Shown: positions 5,838 through 15,500, counted from the stretch's first letter. The stretch: 34,193 nt of DNA from Clostridia bacterium (GCA_017454525.1 JAFTCT010000008.1:1-34193); one strand, 5' to 3'. Notes: generated by a model not told the origin, from the letters alone. Numbers and translations: made by a program.

Positions 5838-6563
5838 TTGCTTTCACTTGAGAACGTGCGCTTTTCGGTGAACACCGAAGCGGGGAAAAAAGAAATACTC
5901 TCGGGCGTGTCCTTTACGGTGGACAGCCCCTTTACCGTCATCACCGGACCCAACGGCGGCGGAAAATCCACGATCGCCAAACTGATCTCCGGTATCTATA
6001 CGCCCGACAGCGGAAGGATCGTCTTCAACGGCGAGGATATCACGGGGCTTTCGGTGACGCAGCGCGCAAAAGCCGGGATCAGTTACGCGTTTCAGACGCC
6101 GGTGCGCTTCAAGGGGATCACCGTATCCGACCTTCTGAACGTCGCTTCCGGCAGGACGCTGTCGGTCGTCGAGGCGTGCGATTTCCTGTCGAGCGTGGGG
6201 CTTTGCGCGCGCGACTATCTTGACAGAGAGGTCAACGCCAGTTTATCGGGCGGCGAACTCAAGCGCATCGAGATCGCCACGGTCCTGGCGCGCAAGACGC
6301 CGTTTGCCGTCTTTGACGAACCGGAAGCGGGGATCGATCTCTGGAGTTTTGCAAGTCTCATCAGGGTCTTTGAGAACGTCCGCGAGCAGATCAACGGCAA
6401 TATCGTGATCATTTCGCATCAGGAGCGTATCCTCAATATCGCCGACCGGATCGTGGTGATCTCGGGCGGAAAGGTAGACCGCGCCGGGACGAAGGAAGAG
6501 ATCCTGCCGACGCTCTTCGGACAGGACAGCGCCTGCTCGGTGCTGAAGGGAAAAATGGATTGA
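5838..6563 (+). CDS. sufC: Fe-S assembly ATPase SufC (SmsC-like)
   Basis: SufC is the ABC-type ATPase that drives the SufB-containing scaffold for Fe-S cluster assembly; it is cytoplasmic and has no membrane partner. The 241-residue protein has Walker A GPNGGGKST at residues 37-45, a Q-loop in YAFQTPVRFKGITV, signature LSGGELKR, and Walker B FAVFDEPEAGIDL followed by a switch His in IISHQER. The start is TTG 5838, 7 bases after AAGGAGA. The following SufB/D-like gene is 15 bp away and there is no sufS, sufU or sufD here, so this is the minimal two-gene form. The signature and Walker B are of the SufC type rather than a transporter type. Confidence 0.92.
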   Translation: MLSLENVRFSVNTEAGKKEILSGVSFTVDSPFTVITGPNGGGKSTIAKLISGIYTPDSGRIVFNGEDITGLSVTQRAKAGISYAFQTPVRFKGITVSDLLNVASGRTLSVVEACDFLSSVGLCARDYLDREVNASLSGGELKRIEIATVLARKTPFAVFDEPEAGIDLWSFASLIRVFENVREQINGNIVIISHQERILNIADRIVVISGGKVDRAGTKEEILPTLFGQDSACSVLKGKMD

Positions 6564-6578
6564 GAGAGGGACGCTTGC

Positions 6579-7499
6579 ATGATCGATAAGATAGAATTGA
6601 ATCTCTTAAAGGAGATCGCGGATCTGCACGGCATCCCCACGGGCGCGTACAATATCCGCAAGAACGGACAGAGCGAGGGCAGGGGACAGTCCGCGCATAT
6701 CCATATCGAAAACAGGGAAGACGGACGCGGTATCGTCATCACCGTCGACCCCGGTACAAAGAACGAGAGCGTGCATATCCCGGTGATCATCAGCAAGACC
6801 GGGCACGAGGAAACGGTTTACAACGATTTCTATATCGGCGAGGACGCCGACGTGACGGTCATCGCCGGATGCGGCATCCACAACAGCGGCGCCTGCGGTA
6901 CGCGTCACGACGGTATTCACAGTTTCTACGTCGGCAAAAACGCGCGCGTCGTTTACGTCGAAAAGCATTACGGCGACGGCGAAGGCACGGGCGAACGGGT
7001 GATGAATCCCAAAACCGTTCTGCATCTCGGAGAGGGCGCGAAGGTCGAAATGAACACTACGCAGATCAAGGGCGTCGATTCGACCGTGCGCGAGACCGAG
7101 GCGCATCTCGCCGCAAACGCCGTGCTCGAGATCTCCGAAAAGATCATGACTCACGGAAAACAGTTCGCCAAGACCGCCTTTTCGGTCGACCTGAACGGCG
7201 ACGGCAGTGCCTGCCACGTCGTTTCAAGATCGGTTGCCAAGGAGGATTCGCGTCAGGAGTATCATTCGATCATGAACGGCAACGCGCGCTGCACGGGCAG
7301 GACCGAATGCGACGCCATCATCATGGACAACGGCAAAGTATCGGCGGTCCCGCGCGTCAGCGCCAACAACGTCGACGCCGCGCTCGCGCACGAGGCGGCG
7401 ATCGGACGGATCGCGGGAGAGCAGCTCGTCAAATTCATGACCCTCGGGCTGACCGAGAAGGAAGCGGAGGAGCAGATCATCGCCGGATTTCTGAAATGA
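6579..7499 (+). CDS. sufB: Minimal SufB/SufD-family scaffold (SmsB-like)
   Basis: The 306-residue product belongs to the SufB/SufD beta-helix scaffold family, which assembles Fe-S clusters with SufC. It lacks the long N-terminal region of canonical SufB (about 470-495 residues) and matches the size of the minimal SmsB type. Visible features are the cysteine/histidine stretch GCGIHNSGACGTRHDGIH, the helix-like strands VGKNARVVYVEKHYGDGEG, and the C-terminal SufC-binding end HEAAIGRIAGEQLVKFMTLGL. It starts at ATG 6579 after GAGAGGGA, 15 bp after sufC. The organism has a separate iscS-iscU set in this window, so the two systems may divide the work. Confidence 0.9.
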   Translation: MIDKIELNLLKEIADLHGIPTGAYNIRKNGQSEGRGQSAHIHIENREDGRGIVITVDPGTKNESVHIPVIISKTGHEETVYNDFYIGEDADVTVIAGCGIHNSGACGTRHDGIHSFYVGKNARVVYVEKHYGDGEGTGERVMNPKTVLHLGEGAKVEMNTTQIKGVDSTVRETEAHLAANAVLEISEKIMTHGKQFAKTAFSVDLNGDGSACHVVSRSVAKEDSRQEYHSIMNGNARCTGRTECDAIIMDNGKVSAVPRVSANNVDAALAHEAAIGRIAGEQLVKFMTLGLTEKEAEEQIIAGFLK

Positions 7500-7502
7500 G
7501 CG

Positions 7503-7560
7503 TATGAGAAAAAGACCGTTTGCGCGGCGAGGAAGCCGCGCAAACGGTCTTTTTCTCATA
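7503..7560. terminator. Bidirectional terminator, sufB / AraC
   Basis: A perfect 26-bp inverted repeat (7503-7528 with 7535-7560, loop of 6) has a GC-rich core, A-rich left flank and T-rich right flank (five T). It sits between convergent genes and should work on both strands. Confidence 0.92.
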
Positions 7561-7577
7561 AAGGGCAATACAAAAGA

Positions 7578-8339
7578 TCAATTATCCGCGCTTCCGGCGC
7601 TTTTCGCAAATTTCCCGGGAGTGACGCCCGTCGCGTCTTTGAACTGACGGATGAAGTGAAACGTGTTGGTGTAGCCGGTCATTTTTGCGACCTCCGCGAC
7701 GGAATACCGCCGGCTTGACAGCAGTTCTTTCGCGCGCCCGACGCGCAGAGAGAGGAAATCCTTTTTCGGAGAGATCCCGAAGATGCTCTTGTATACGCTG
7801 TGAAAACGAGAAACGCTGACGTAGACCCTTGCCGCCATTTCTGCGACCGAAGGCAGCTGCTCCGGCTTCTGCGCAAGCTCTTTGCGCAGTTCGAGAAAAC
7901 GCTGATACTGCCGCTTGTCGCCGCGCCCTTTTTGTTCCTGAGCGCTTCTGAAGAGCAGGATCAGCAGTTCGTCGGTTTTGCGCGCGATCATCTCGTCGCG
8001 CAGAGGCAGGTCGGTGCGCACTTCCTCAAGGATACGCGCAACGATCTCTTCGAACCGCGCGCCGTCGGCGATACGGCAGAGCGCACCCGGCTTCAGCGTG
8101 TATTTTCCGGCTTCTTCCAGCCGGGAGGCGTCAAGAGGCAGCGTGATCTGAAAGCCGTCTGTCAGGTCCTTGACGGTATATCCCGTAAGGATGACGCAGT
8201 CTCCTCTTTTAACGGATCTTTTCTTTTTTTTGACGACGCGCTCACCCGGTTCCAGAAATACGGTAAGAACGCCGCTTTCCTTTATTTGTGTTGACAGATC
8301 GCTTGAAAAAACGCGGCCAAACGCTTCTTTCGACGTCAC
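7578..8339 (-). CDS. AraC-family transcriptional regulator
   Basis: The 253-residue protein ends in a double helix-turn-helix AraC domain (about residues 150-250): LPSVAEMAARVYVSVSRFHSVYK is the first helix pair and SVAEVAKMTGYTNTFHFIRQFK the second, followed by GVTPGKF. The N-terminal half is a probable cupin-like effector domain with KPGALCRIADGARFEEIV. It starts at GTG 8339 with AAGGAGGG upstream. Its promoter is divergent from the cytochrome operon, so it may regulate that operon; no binding site could be proven. The effector is unknown. Confidence 0.88.
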   Translation of the reverse strand: MTSKEAFGRVFSSDLSTQIKESGVLTVFLEPGERVVKKKKRSVKRGDCVILTGYTVKDLTDGFQITLPLDASRLEEAGKYTLKPGALCRIADGARFEEIVARILEEVRTDLPLRDEMIARKTDELLILLFRSAQEQKGRGDKRQYQRFLELRKELAQKPEQLPSVAEMAARVYVSVSRFHSVYKSIFGISPKKDFLSLRVGRAKELLSSRRYSVAEVAKMTGYTNTFHFIRQFKDATGVTPGKFAKSAGSADN

Positions 8340-8375
8340 GGGACGACCCTCCTTGCTCTTTTTGTGACCGCTTGC

Positions 8376-8404
8376 AGTATATCAAAAAAAGTAGAATATG
8401 TCAA
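8376..8404 (-). promoter_or_regulatory. Promoter of the AraC-family gene
   Basis: TTGACA (8404-8399), 17 bp, then TATACT (8381-8376) on the minus strand, 37 bp ahead of the GTG start. Confidence 0.82.
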
Positions 8405-8424
8405 TAAAAAAATGAAAAAAGGTC

Positions 8425-8453
8425 TTCCTTTCGGGGTAGAACTGTGGTAAAAT
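8425..8453 (+). promoter_or_regulatory. Possible weak promoter of the cytochrome operon
   Basis: TAAAAT (8448-8453) is preceded 17 bp earlier by a poor -35 (TTCCTT). A poor -35 would fit activation by the divergently encoded AraC-family protein, but this is an inference. Confidence 0.35.
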
Positions 8454-8513
8454 ACTCTTGGTATTCTATTTTGCGCGTACGGGTTCCGCGCGCGTGAAGG
8501 AGGTCAAACGCCG

Positions 8514-9305
8514 ATGGAAAAACTCTATAGGATCTCGTGCCTCGTTCTTGCGGCAGTCTCCGCCGTCGCGCTCGCCGTCACTCTGTACGTCGGCGCGACC
8601 GGCGCTTCTCCCGTCGCGGCGACGGCGGGACTGATCGTCGTGATCATCTGCCTTGCTTCTGTTGCGCTGCTGACGGCGGCGGGCGCGCTCTTCATTCCTT
8701 CAGTTGGTTCGCTGATCCACAGGATCGGGCATTACGTGATGCATTTCGGCGCGGTGGTGCTGATCGTCGGTCTGGTCGTCACGGAGTTAGCGACCACGTC
8801 CAACGCGCGCGTTTACACCGATGAATACGGCGCCGAAACGACTGTGAAGGGCGACCTGTTTCGCGTCGGGCGCGATTACGATTCCGTTCTCGTCGGCGAT
8901 AAGAACTTCGTGCGCTTCGGCGCCTGGTTTTCGCTCGACGGCGTGCAGTATGAGCAGTATGAGGACGGCACGCCGAAGCGCTATGAGGCGACGGTCGTTC
9001 TGAAGGACAAACAGAGCGGGCTGATTCTCGAGGAAAAGACCCTGACGGTCAATCATCCGCAGTATATCGACGGATACAAGATCTACCTCATGAACGTGAC
9101 CTCCGATTCCGACGGCGCCGTTCTCTACATCAAGAACAATCCCGCGGAGTACGTTGTGATCGCCGGCGTCGCCGCGCTGATCACGGGCACTTTCCTCTCC
9201 TGCTTTACCGGACTGAGCTCCTGGAAGAAAAAGGACGGCGAAAAGAGCAAAGAGGCGCGGGACGCGGGGCGCGCGTCCCGTAAGAAGGGCGGTGACGCCG
9301 TATGA
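8514..9305 (+). CDS. ResB/CcsB-like cytochrome c maturation protein (short form)
   Basis: ResB (CcsB) and CcsA form the system II synthetase that exports heme and attaches it to CxxCH proteins outside the membrane. This 263-residue protein has membrane segments at about 7-27, 35-60, 70-93 and 212-233. A soluble extracytoplasmic region lies between the last two, and a Lys/Arg-rich cytoplasmic tail follows. The segment HRIGHYVMHFGAVVLIVGLVV resembles the ResB helix carrying the conserved histidine. It is shorter than full ResB (450 or more residues). It starts at ATG 8514 after AAGGAGGTC and overlaps the next gene by 4 bases. Its place directly upstream of ccsA and two CxxCH cytochromes supports the call. 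Confidence 0.82.
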   Translation: MEKLYRISCLVLAAVSAVALAVTLYVGATGASPVAATAGLIVVIICLASVALLTAAGALFIPSVGSLIHRIGHYVMHFGAVVLIVGLVVTELATTSNARVYTDEYGAETTVKGDLFRVGRDYDSVLVGDKNFVRFGAWFSLDGVQYEQYEDGTPKRYEATVVLKDKQSGLILEEKTLTVNHPQYIDGYKIYLMNVTSDSDGAVLYIKNNPAEYVVIAGVAALITGTFLSCFTGLSSWKKKDGEKSKEARDAGRASRKKGGDAV

Positions 9306-10084
9306 CCGACGTGATCGCGCGCATCCTGCTTGGTTTGTCGGCGCTTTTTTACGGCGCTTCTTTCCTTTGCGCGCTCAAAAAATTCTCCAAATCCGTCCCG
9401 CGGCGTTTGAAGATCGCGTTTCCCGCCGCGGCGTTCGTGCTGAACGGCACGGTATTCGTTCTCAACTATGTCGGCAACGTCAGGACCCGCGGCGCGTCCT
9501 TCATTCCCTTCGTTTCGGTCTGGCAGTGTCTGGTGTTTCTGGCGCTCTGTTGCGTTTTGGTCGGGCTGACGGTCAGAAAACTCTGCCGTATCGAGGGGTA
9601 CGACGCCTACTTCTTCTTCGCTTCCGCCGTCGTGACGGTGGGCACGTGCGTGATGAAGAGCACGTCTGTGAATTATCCTCCGGCGCTTCAGTCGGTCTTC
9701 TTCATCCCGCACATCCTCTGTTATATGTTCTCCTACTCGCTTGCCGCGGTCGGCGCGCTGATCGCGCTGCGCGCGCTTGTGAAAAAGGAGGATCACGACC
9801 CGGTCTTGTCGGTGATCGCGCGTCTGCTCTTTCCCTTTATGACGGCGGGGCTCTTCTTCGGCGCGGTCTGGGCGGATCAGGTATGGGGCGAATTCTGGGC
9901 GTGGGACGTCAAGGAGTGCTGGTCGCTTTCCGCATGGCTCAACTATCTCACGGCGCTGCATCTTTATAGGCGCCCAGGTCTGAAAAAATACGCGCGCATT
10001 TTCATGATCACCGGCGCCGCGCTCGTGATCGTCACGTTCTTCTTTTCGAACGTTCTGAAAGTGCCTTCGATGCATTCCTACTGA
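9302..10084 (+). CDS. ccsA: CcsA/ResC-like heme handling protein
   Basis: The 260-residue integral membrane protein has about eight predicted membrane segments and the tryptophan-rich WWD-type motif of the heme-handling family, WGEFWAWDVKECWSL (about residues 200-214). This motif presents heme for thioether ligation in CcsA, CcmC and CcmF. The histidines near HILCYMFSYSL and in the helices are candidate heme ligands. It starts at ATG 9302, overlapping the ResB-like stop (ATGA), so the two are translationally coupled. It is about 74 bp before the first cytochrome. Such a system is only needed if c-type cytochromes are made, and two of them follow at once. Confidence 0.92.
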   Translation: MTDVIARILLGLSALFYGASFLCALKKFSKSVPRRLKIAFPAAAFVLNGTVFVLNYVGNVRTRGASFIPFVSVWQCLVFLALCCVLVGLTVRKLCRIEGYDAYFFFASAVVTVGTCVMKSTSVNYPPALQSVFFIPHILCYMFSYSLAAVGALIALRALVKKEDHDPVLSVIARLLFPFMTAGLFFGAVWADQVWGEFWAWDVKECWSLSAWLNYLTALHLYRRPGLKKYARIFMITGAALVIVTFFFSNVLKVPSMHSY

Positions 10085-10099
10085 ACCTTCTGCTTTTGC

Positions 10100-10115
10100 G
10101 TCCGCATTTGCGGAC
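10100..10115 (+). other. Small hairpin between ccsA and the first cytochrome
   Basis: GTCCGC and GCGGAC pair perfectly around ATTT. There is no T-run, so it is more likely an mRNA processing or stability element, or a weak attenuator, than a terminator. Confidence 0.35.
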
Positions 10116-10157
10116 AGTCTGACATATCACATCCACGAGAAAGGACTGGTCATAACA

Positions 10158-12518
10158 ATGAACGCACATCCCTTCAAGTCGAAAACAGGCGTACGCGGTC
10201 CGGCGCTGATCCTCGCGGCGATCCTGCTTCTCGGCGCGGTCCTGCTTCCGGCGTGCTCCACGTCCGACAACGGGACGACGACTCCGACCGGCGTCACGCA
10301 GACCCCGACGTCGCAGGCGCCGACGGAAACTCCTTCCGGTGATACCGGAACGGAAACTCCGACGGGCGGCGATACCAAAACGACGACGCCCGCGCCGTCC
10401 ACGCAGACTCCTCCGGACGACGAGATCACCGGGTTCTACAGCAAAAAGGAGGGGACGGTCTTCTGTTCGCCCTCCTCGATCTGTGCTGACAGTGGCAAGA
10501 TCTTTGTATCCGACGCGACGAACAACGCGGTATACCGCTTCTCCGCCGACGGAACGTCCGAGAAGAGCGCCTATTTTGACGGAACGGTCTCGAAAATCGC
10601 CGTTTCCGGTGAAAAAGTCTATGCGCTCGTCGGGGAATACGGCGGGAAACTGTTTGAACTCGACCGAGACCTGAACGTGACAAGATCGGTCACCGTCGGA
10701 CATACGCCGTCGGATCTCGTGATCAGCGGGAACGACGTCTTCGTCTGCAACCGCTTCTCGAATACCGTGTCGGTCGTCGATCTTGAAAAGGGCAGAGTGA
10801 CCGCGGCGATCGAGGTCTCAAGAGAGCCGTACTGCATGGCTGCCGCCGGCGGCGTTCTGTACGTCGGTTCGCGCCTGCAGGATGAGAGCGCTCTGAACGC
10901 GACGCTCTCTTCGAAGATCGTCAAGATCGATATGGCGTCTAAAGCCGTCACGGGCAGCATCGCGCTCCAGGACGGCGTGACCAACCTGCGCACGATGGTT
11001 TCCTCCCCCGACGGATCGCAGATCGTCGTGACGCATACCGTTGCGCGCTACACCTACCCCACGACGCAGCTCGACCGCGGCTGGGTCAACACCAACGGCT
11101 TCACCGTCATCGATACGGAAACCGGTGAAAAGGTCGCTTATCTGCTCGACGATATCGAGAGCGGCGCCGCGAATCCCTGGGGCGCCGCGATCTCCGCGGA
11201 CGGCAAAACGCTCTTCGTTTCGGCGGCGGGAACGGGCGAACTGATCCGGGTGGATCTGGCGAAGATCAAGGATATGAACTACGTCGTGACCTCCGGCCGC
11301 AACGACCGCGTTCCCTCGCTTGACAAGATCATCGACCGGATCGATTATCTGTCGGGCGTCAAAAAGAGAGTGAAACTGTCGGGCGCGGGCGCGCGTTCGC
11401 TCTGCCTTGACGGCGACAAAGTCTACGTCGCCGAGTATTTCAGCGGCACGGTCGCGGCGGTGGACGCGAAGACCATGAAGGAAGCGGGCGGCTTCGCCGT
11501 CGGGCAGCAGCCCGAGGAAACCGCCGCGCGCAAAGGCGAAAGATTATGGTTTGACGCGAATTACTGCTATCAGACGTGGGAAAGCTGCTCCTCCTGTCAT
11601 CCCGACGCCAGACCCGACGCGCTCAACTGGGACGAGGGCGGCGACGGATGGGGCACGCCGAAGAACACCAAATCAATGATCTTCTCGATGCGTACCCCGC
11701 CGGTGCTCACGACCGGCGTCATGGAGAGCGCCGAAGCGAACGTGATGGGCACGGTCAGAGAGGCGTTCCGCAGCACGCTGTCCGATGAGGACGTCGAATG
11801 CATGAACTGCTATCTGCGCGCGCTGCTGCCCGTCGACAGCCCCTACCTCGCGCACGACGCCGGCTATACGCCCGAGGCGCTGCGCGGCAGGGAACTGTTT
11901 GAAAGCAAGGGCTGCTCCGTCTGCCATCCCGCACCGCTCTATACCGACCTTCAGTTCCACAAGTCGCCCTATCTCGGCGCCGACGGTTCGCTTGAGGACC
12001 GCGCCTTCATCACCCCGACGCTCGTCGAGATCTGGAGAAGCGCGCCGTATACCTACTGCGGCAAGGAAACGAGCGTCAGGGAAGTGGTGAAGAAATTCGT
12101 CCGCGACGCGATCACCGACGCTGAGCTATCGGACCTCACGGCTTTCGTTCTTTCGATCGGAACGGTCGGCGAGTATTACGGCGTCGGCGAAGTCTTCTCT
12201 GAAAAAGACGGCGAAACGATCCTCTGCCGTCTGGAACCGGGCGCTGAGATCAAGTATATCACGCTCTTCAAGCAGATCCCGAGCGCGTCGGGCGTCGAGG
12301 ATCCCGTGATCACCGTTACGCTGAAGGACGGCGCCGGCGCCGGGATCGCCGAGAAGGTCTTCACTCCGGGACAACTCATCTACGACGTGGAATATAAATA
12401 TGAACTCGGCTTTAAGATCCCCGATAATGCGGCTGCCGGCACAACGCTGACGGTGACGGTCACCGATGCGGCGGGCAACCGGCTCGCGAGCGTGTACAGC
12501 CTCAAATACAGCGGTTGA
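10158..12518 (+). CDS. Lipoprotein with beta-propeller fused to MauG/CcP-like diheme cytochrome (HZS beta-gamma-like)
   Basis: This is a 786-residue exported lipoprotein: n-region, hydrophobic core and lipobox LPAC with Cys33. A Thr/Pro-rich spacer follows (34-95). Residues about 95-440 form a YVTN-type beta-propeller, with repeats such as KIFVSDATNNAVYRFSADG and DVFVCNRFSNTVSVVDLEKG, and a conserved patch TQLDRGWVNTNG ... GAANPWG. Residues about 460-650 hold two heme c sites, C477-SS-CH481 and C586-SV-CH590, with TPTLVEIWRSAPY after the second, as in MauG/CcP-like proteins. The last 130 residues look like a beta-sandwich. Hydrazine synthase has a propeller beta subunit and a diheme CcP-like gamma subunit, which are fused in some anammox bacteria. 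Related propeller-diheme fusions of unknown function exist elsewhere, so activity is not proven. ATG 10158 follows AAAGGA by about 12 bases. Confidence 0.85.
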   Translation: MNAHPFKSKTGVRGPALILAAILLLGAVLLPACSTSDNGTTTPTGVTQTPTSQAPTETPSGDTGTETPTGGDTKTTTPAPSTQTPPDDEITGFYSKKEGTVFCSPSSICADSGKIFVSDATNNAVYRFSADGTSEKSAYFDGTVSKIAVSGEKVYALVGEYGGKLFELDRDLNVTRSVTVGHTPSDLVISGNDVFVCNRFSNTVSVVDLEKGRVTAAIEVSREPYCMAAAGGVLYVGSRLQDESALNATLSSKIVKIDMASKAVTGSIALQDGVTNLRTMVSSPDGSQIVVTHTVARYTYPTTQLDRGWVNTNGFTVIDTETGEKVAYLLDDIESGAANPWGAAISADGKTLFVSAAGTGELIRVDLAKIKDMNYVVTSGRNDRVPSLDKIIDRIDYLSGVKKRVKLSGAGARSLCLDGDKVYVAEYFSGTVAAVDAKTMKEAGGFAVGQQPEETAARKGERLWFDANYCYQTWESCSSCHPDARPDALNWDEGGDGWGTPKNTKSMIFSMRTPPVLTTGVMESAEANVMGTVREAFRSTLSDEDVECMNCYLRALLPVDSPYLAHDAGYTPEALRGRELFESKGCSVCHPAPLYTDLQFHKSPYLGADGSLEDRAFITPTLVEIWRSAPYTYCGKETSVREVVKKFVRDAITDAELSDLTAFVLSIGTVGEYYGVGEVFSEKDGETILCRLEPGAEIKYITLFKQIPSASGVEDPVITVTLKDGAGAGIAEKVFTPGQLIYDVEYKYELGFKIPDNAAAGTTLTVTVTDAAGNRLASVYSLKYSG

Positions 12519-12535
12519 GAAGGAGGAAACGCACA

Positions 12536-15500
12536 ATGAAAAGAAGCATGAAAATCAAAATTGCGATCCTTATCGGACTGACCGTGGCGGCGGCGCTCTT
12601 TGTCTGTTCTTCGCTCGGGCTGTTCGCGGGCGCCGAGGGCAACGTCTTCGGCGGCGATAAGATGCTGACCTTCCCGATCGACGACAACGTACGGCAGCTG
12701 ATGGAGACCTCCAATCACTACATCGTCGTCAAACAGCGTCAGATGGGCGGCTCTCACTACGCCTACACCGAGGCGGTGGCGGAGACCAACGCCGGCGTCG
12801 ATCTCTACGGCGAGATCAACTTCAACCCCGGCGCGCAGCTCATCGCCCTTTCGGTACTGGATAACGGCGACGGCACGGCTTCCACCTACGAAAAGATCCT
12901 TCTGAACCTCACGACCGGCGTCGTCCGTGATCCTTCCGTGTCCTTCGACGGGACGCGCGTGATCTACGCGAAGAAGAACAACAACACCGACGACTACCAT
13001 ATTTACGAAATGGAACTGACGAGCGGTGAGTTTAAGGAAACGCAGTTGACCTTCGGCAACGGCAGAGCCGACATCGAGCCGCAGTATCTGGCGAACGGCA
13101 ATATCATCTTCTCGTCTACCAGAGACGTGCAGACCGTCGACTGCTGGTATACGCCGGTCTCCAATCTCTTCATCATGGACGGCAACGGCGATCATATCCG
13201 CAGGGTCGGCTACGATCAGGTGCACACCACCTTCCCGACGGTGACCTCCGACGGGCGCGTGCTGTATACCCGCTGGGACTATAACGACCGTACGCAGATG
13301 TTCATCCAGGGCGTTTTCCAGATGTTCCAGGACGGTACCTATCAGGTCGAAGTCTGGGGCAATGACGCCGACTACCCGACGACCCTTCTGCACACGCGCG
13401 ACATCCCCGGCGCGCCCGGCAAATACGTTTCGATCGCTTCGGGACACCACGTGCCGCAAAAGGGCAAGCTCGTGACCGTTGATACCACCGCAGGCAGGAA
13501 CGATCCTTCCGCGATCAAATTCCTGTTCCCCGATTCGACGACCGGCGTGCGGTACAATACCGACCATTTCGGACAGGACGGCAGAGCGTACAAGTATCCC
13601 TATGCGCTGAACGAGAACCTCTTCCTTGTTTCTGCGACTGACAGTTATACGGGCGTCAACGCAAGTTTCAATATTTATCTTTGCAACAAAAACGAGAGCT
13701 TCAGCAAAGCGACGGTGATCTGCCAGGGCGCAGCGCGTCTGCCCGCCGCGCAGATCGTGCCGATCAAAATGACCAAGGGCTTCGACCGCGTCAGCACCGT
13801 CGATTACGCGCAGTCCTCCGGGATCTATTACGTTGCGAACGTTTATGAGGGCGATTCGCTCAAGAACGTTGAAAAGGGCAGCGTGAAGTATCTGCGCGTC
13901 GTTTCTCTTGAATTCCGTTCCTCCGCATCCGGCGCGACGGTCGCCGCGGGCGGCTCGGCGGGCGGAACCGCGGACGTATTCTCACCCGTTTCGATCGGCA
14001 ACGGCTCCTGGGACGTCAAGAACGTTCTGGGTATCGTTCCCGTGGAGGAGGACGGCTCGGCGCTCTTCAGAGTGCCCTCCGAAACGCCCGTGTACTTCCA
14101 GCTGCTCGACGGGTCCGGCTTCATGATCCAGACGATGCGCTCCTGGTCGACCCTGATGCCGGGCGAGACCTTCTCGTGCGTCGGCTGTCATGAGGACAAA
14201 AACTCCGTTCCGAGATCGGGCGGCGGCATCACCATGGCGATGAAAAAGGGCGTGCAGGATCTGCAGAGAGATCTCTGGATGGATACCTGCGCCGACTATG
14301 AGAACTTCGATCCCTACGAACGCGACTATATCGGCTTCTCCTATCCCGACGTGATCCAGCCGATCCTCGATCAGAACTGCGTCGTCTGCCATTCCGATAC
14401 CGACAGGGCGCTGGCGCGCATCAACGCCGCCAAGGGCGGCACCGACACCGCGGTCGCACAACTCGGCTATCTGATCCCGTACGCGTCCGTGTGGACCTAC
14501 AGCGTCGACGGCGGCGCCGAACAGCTGGCGCACGCGCCCTTCGGCGATCCGGCGACGGGCGAGACCGACGTCAATACCAAGTGGACGGCGGGCACGCTGA
14601 CAATGAAGAAGAGCTTCCTCTTCACGACGAATAACAAGGACGCCTGCGACACCGCGCTGCTTCTGAAGTTCGCGGGCAGCGTCACCGTGAAGGTCAACGG
14701 AGCGACGGTCTTTACCGGCAGTTCCTCCACCGTCACGACAAAGACCGTGAAGCTTGAAAAAACGGTCACAGATCGCTTCACGGGCGGTATGAACGAAATA
14801 CAGATCACGGTTTCGGGCGGCAGACGCTATATCGAGTGCGCGCTCCGTTCGGCCGTCGACACGGGCAAGTCCGAGATCATTCCGAAGGCGTCGACCTGGA
14901 AGTATCAGACCGCGTCCTCCGACAATCTTCCAAATGACTGGATAAGCGAAGACTATGACGACTCCTCCTGGAAGACGGGGAAGGCGCCCTTCGGCGACAG
15001 AGGCGACATCACGAAGATGAACACCGGCTGGTCGGGCTCCCAGTCCTATATCTGGCTGCGTTCGCAGTTCGATCTGACTGCGGAGCAGATCGAGCGCTTC
15101 AAGGGCGGTTACGCTTCGCTGAGCATCCTTTACGACGATACCATCAAAATCTATATCAACGGACAACTGGTGTTCAATCCCAGCAAGCTTTACGTGGACG
15201 CGTACACGGCTTGCGATATTTCCGCGAAGCCCGAGTCCTTCTTAAAAGCCGGCAGCAACACCATTGCCGTTTCGCTGCACAATACCGGCGGCGGCAGAGC
15301 GATCGACTTCGCTCTGTACGTTACCCCGAACGTTCAGCGGCCTTCGACGGAGGCAAAGATCTCCCTTTCGGGCGAACCGATCTTCTCCGACGGCAACAGA
15401 ATGATGCGCGAGTATCCGCTGTCCTACCTCGTGCTGACAGACGCGTATCCTTCCGGCTCCAACTGGGTGGGCAGTCCCAGCGGCGCGTACGTGAAATGGA

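Noticed and set aside
5615..5980. The open frame upstream of the SPFH start, adding 122 residues
   Set aside because: It runs across the perfect promoter (5646-5674) and the suf promoter region, has no ribosome binding site and no resemblance to the family; the hydrophobic anchor starts at 5614.
11795..11820. A third heme site at CMNC in the propeller-diheme protein
   Set aside because: The motif is CMNCY; the required His after the second Cys is absent.
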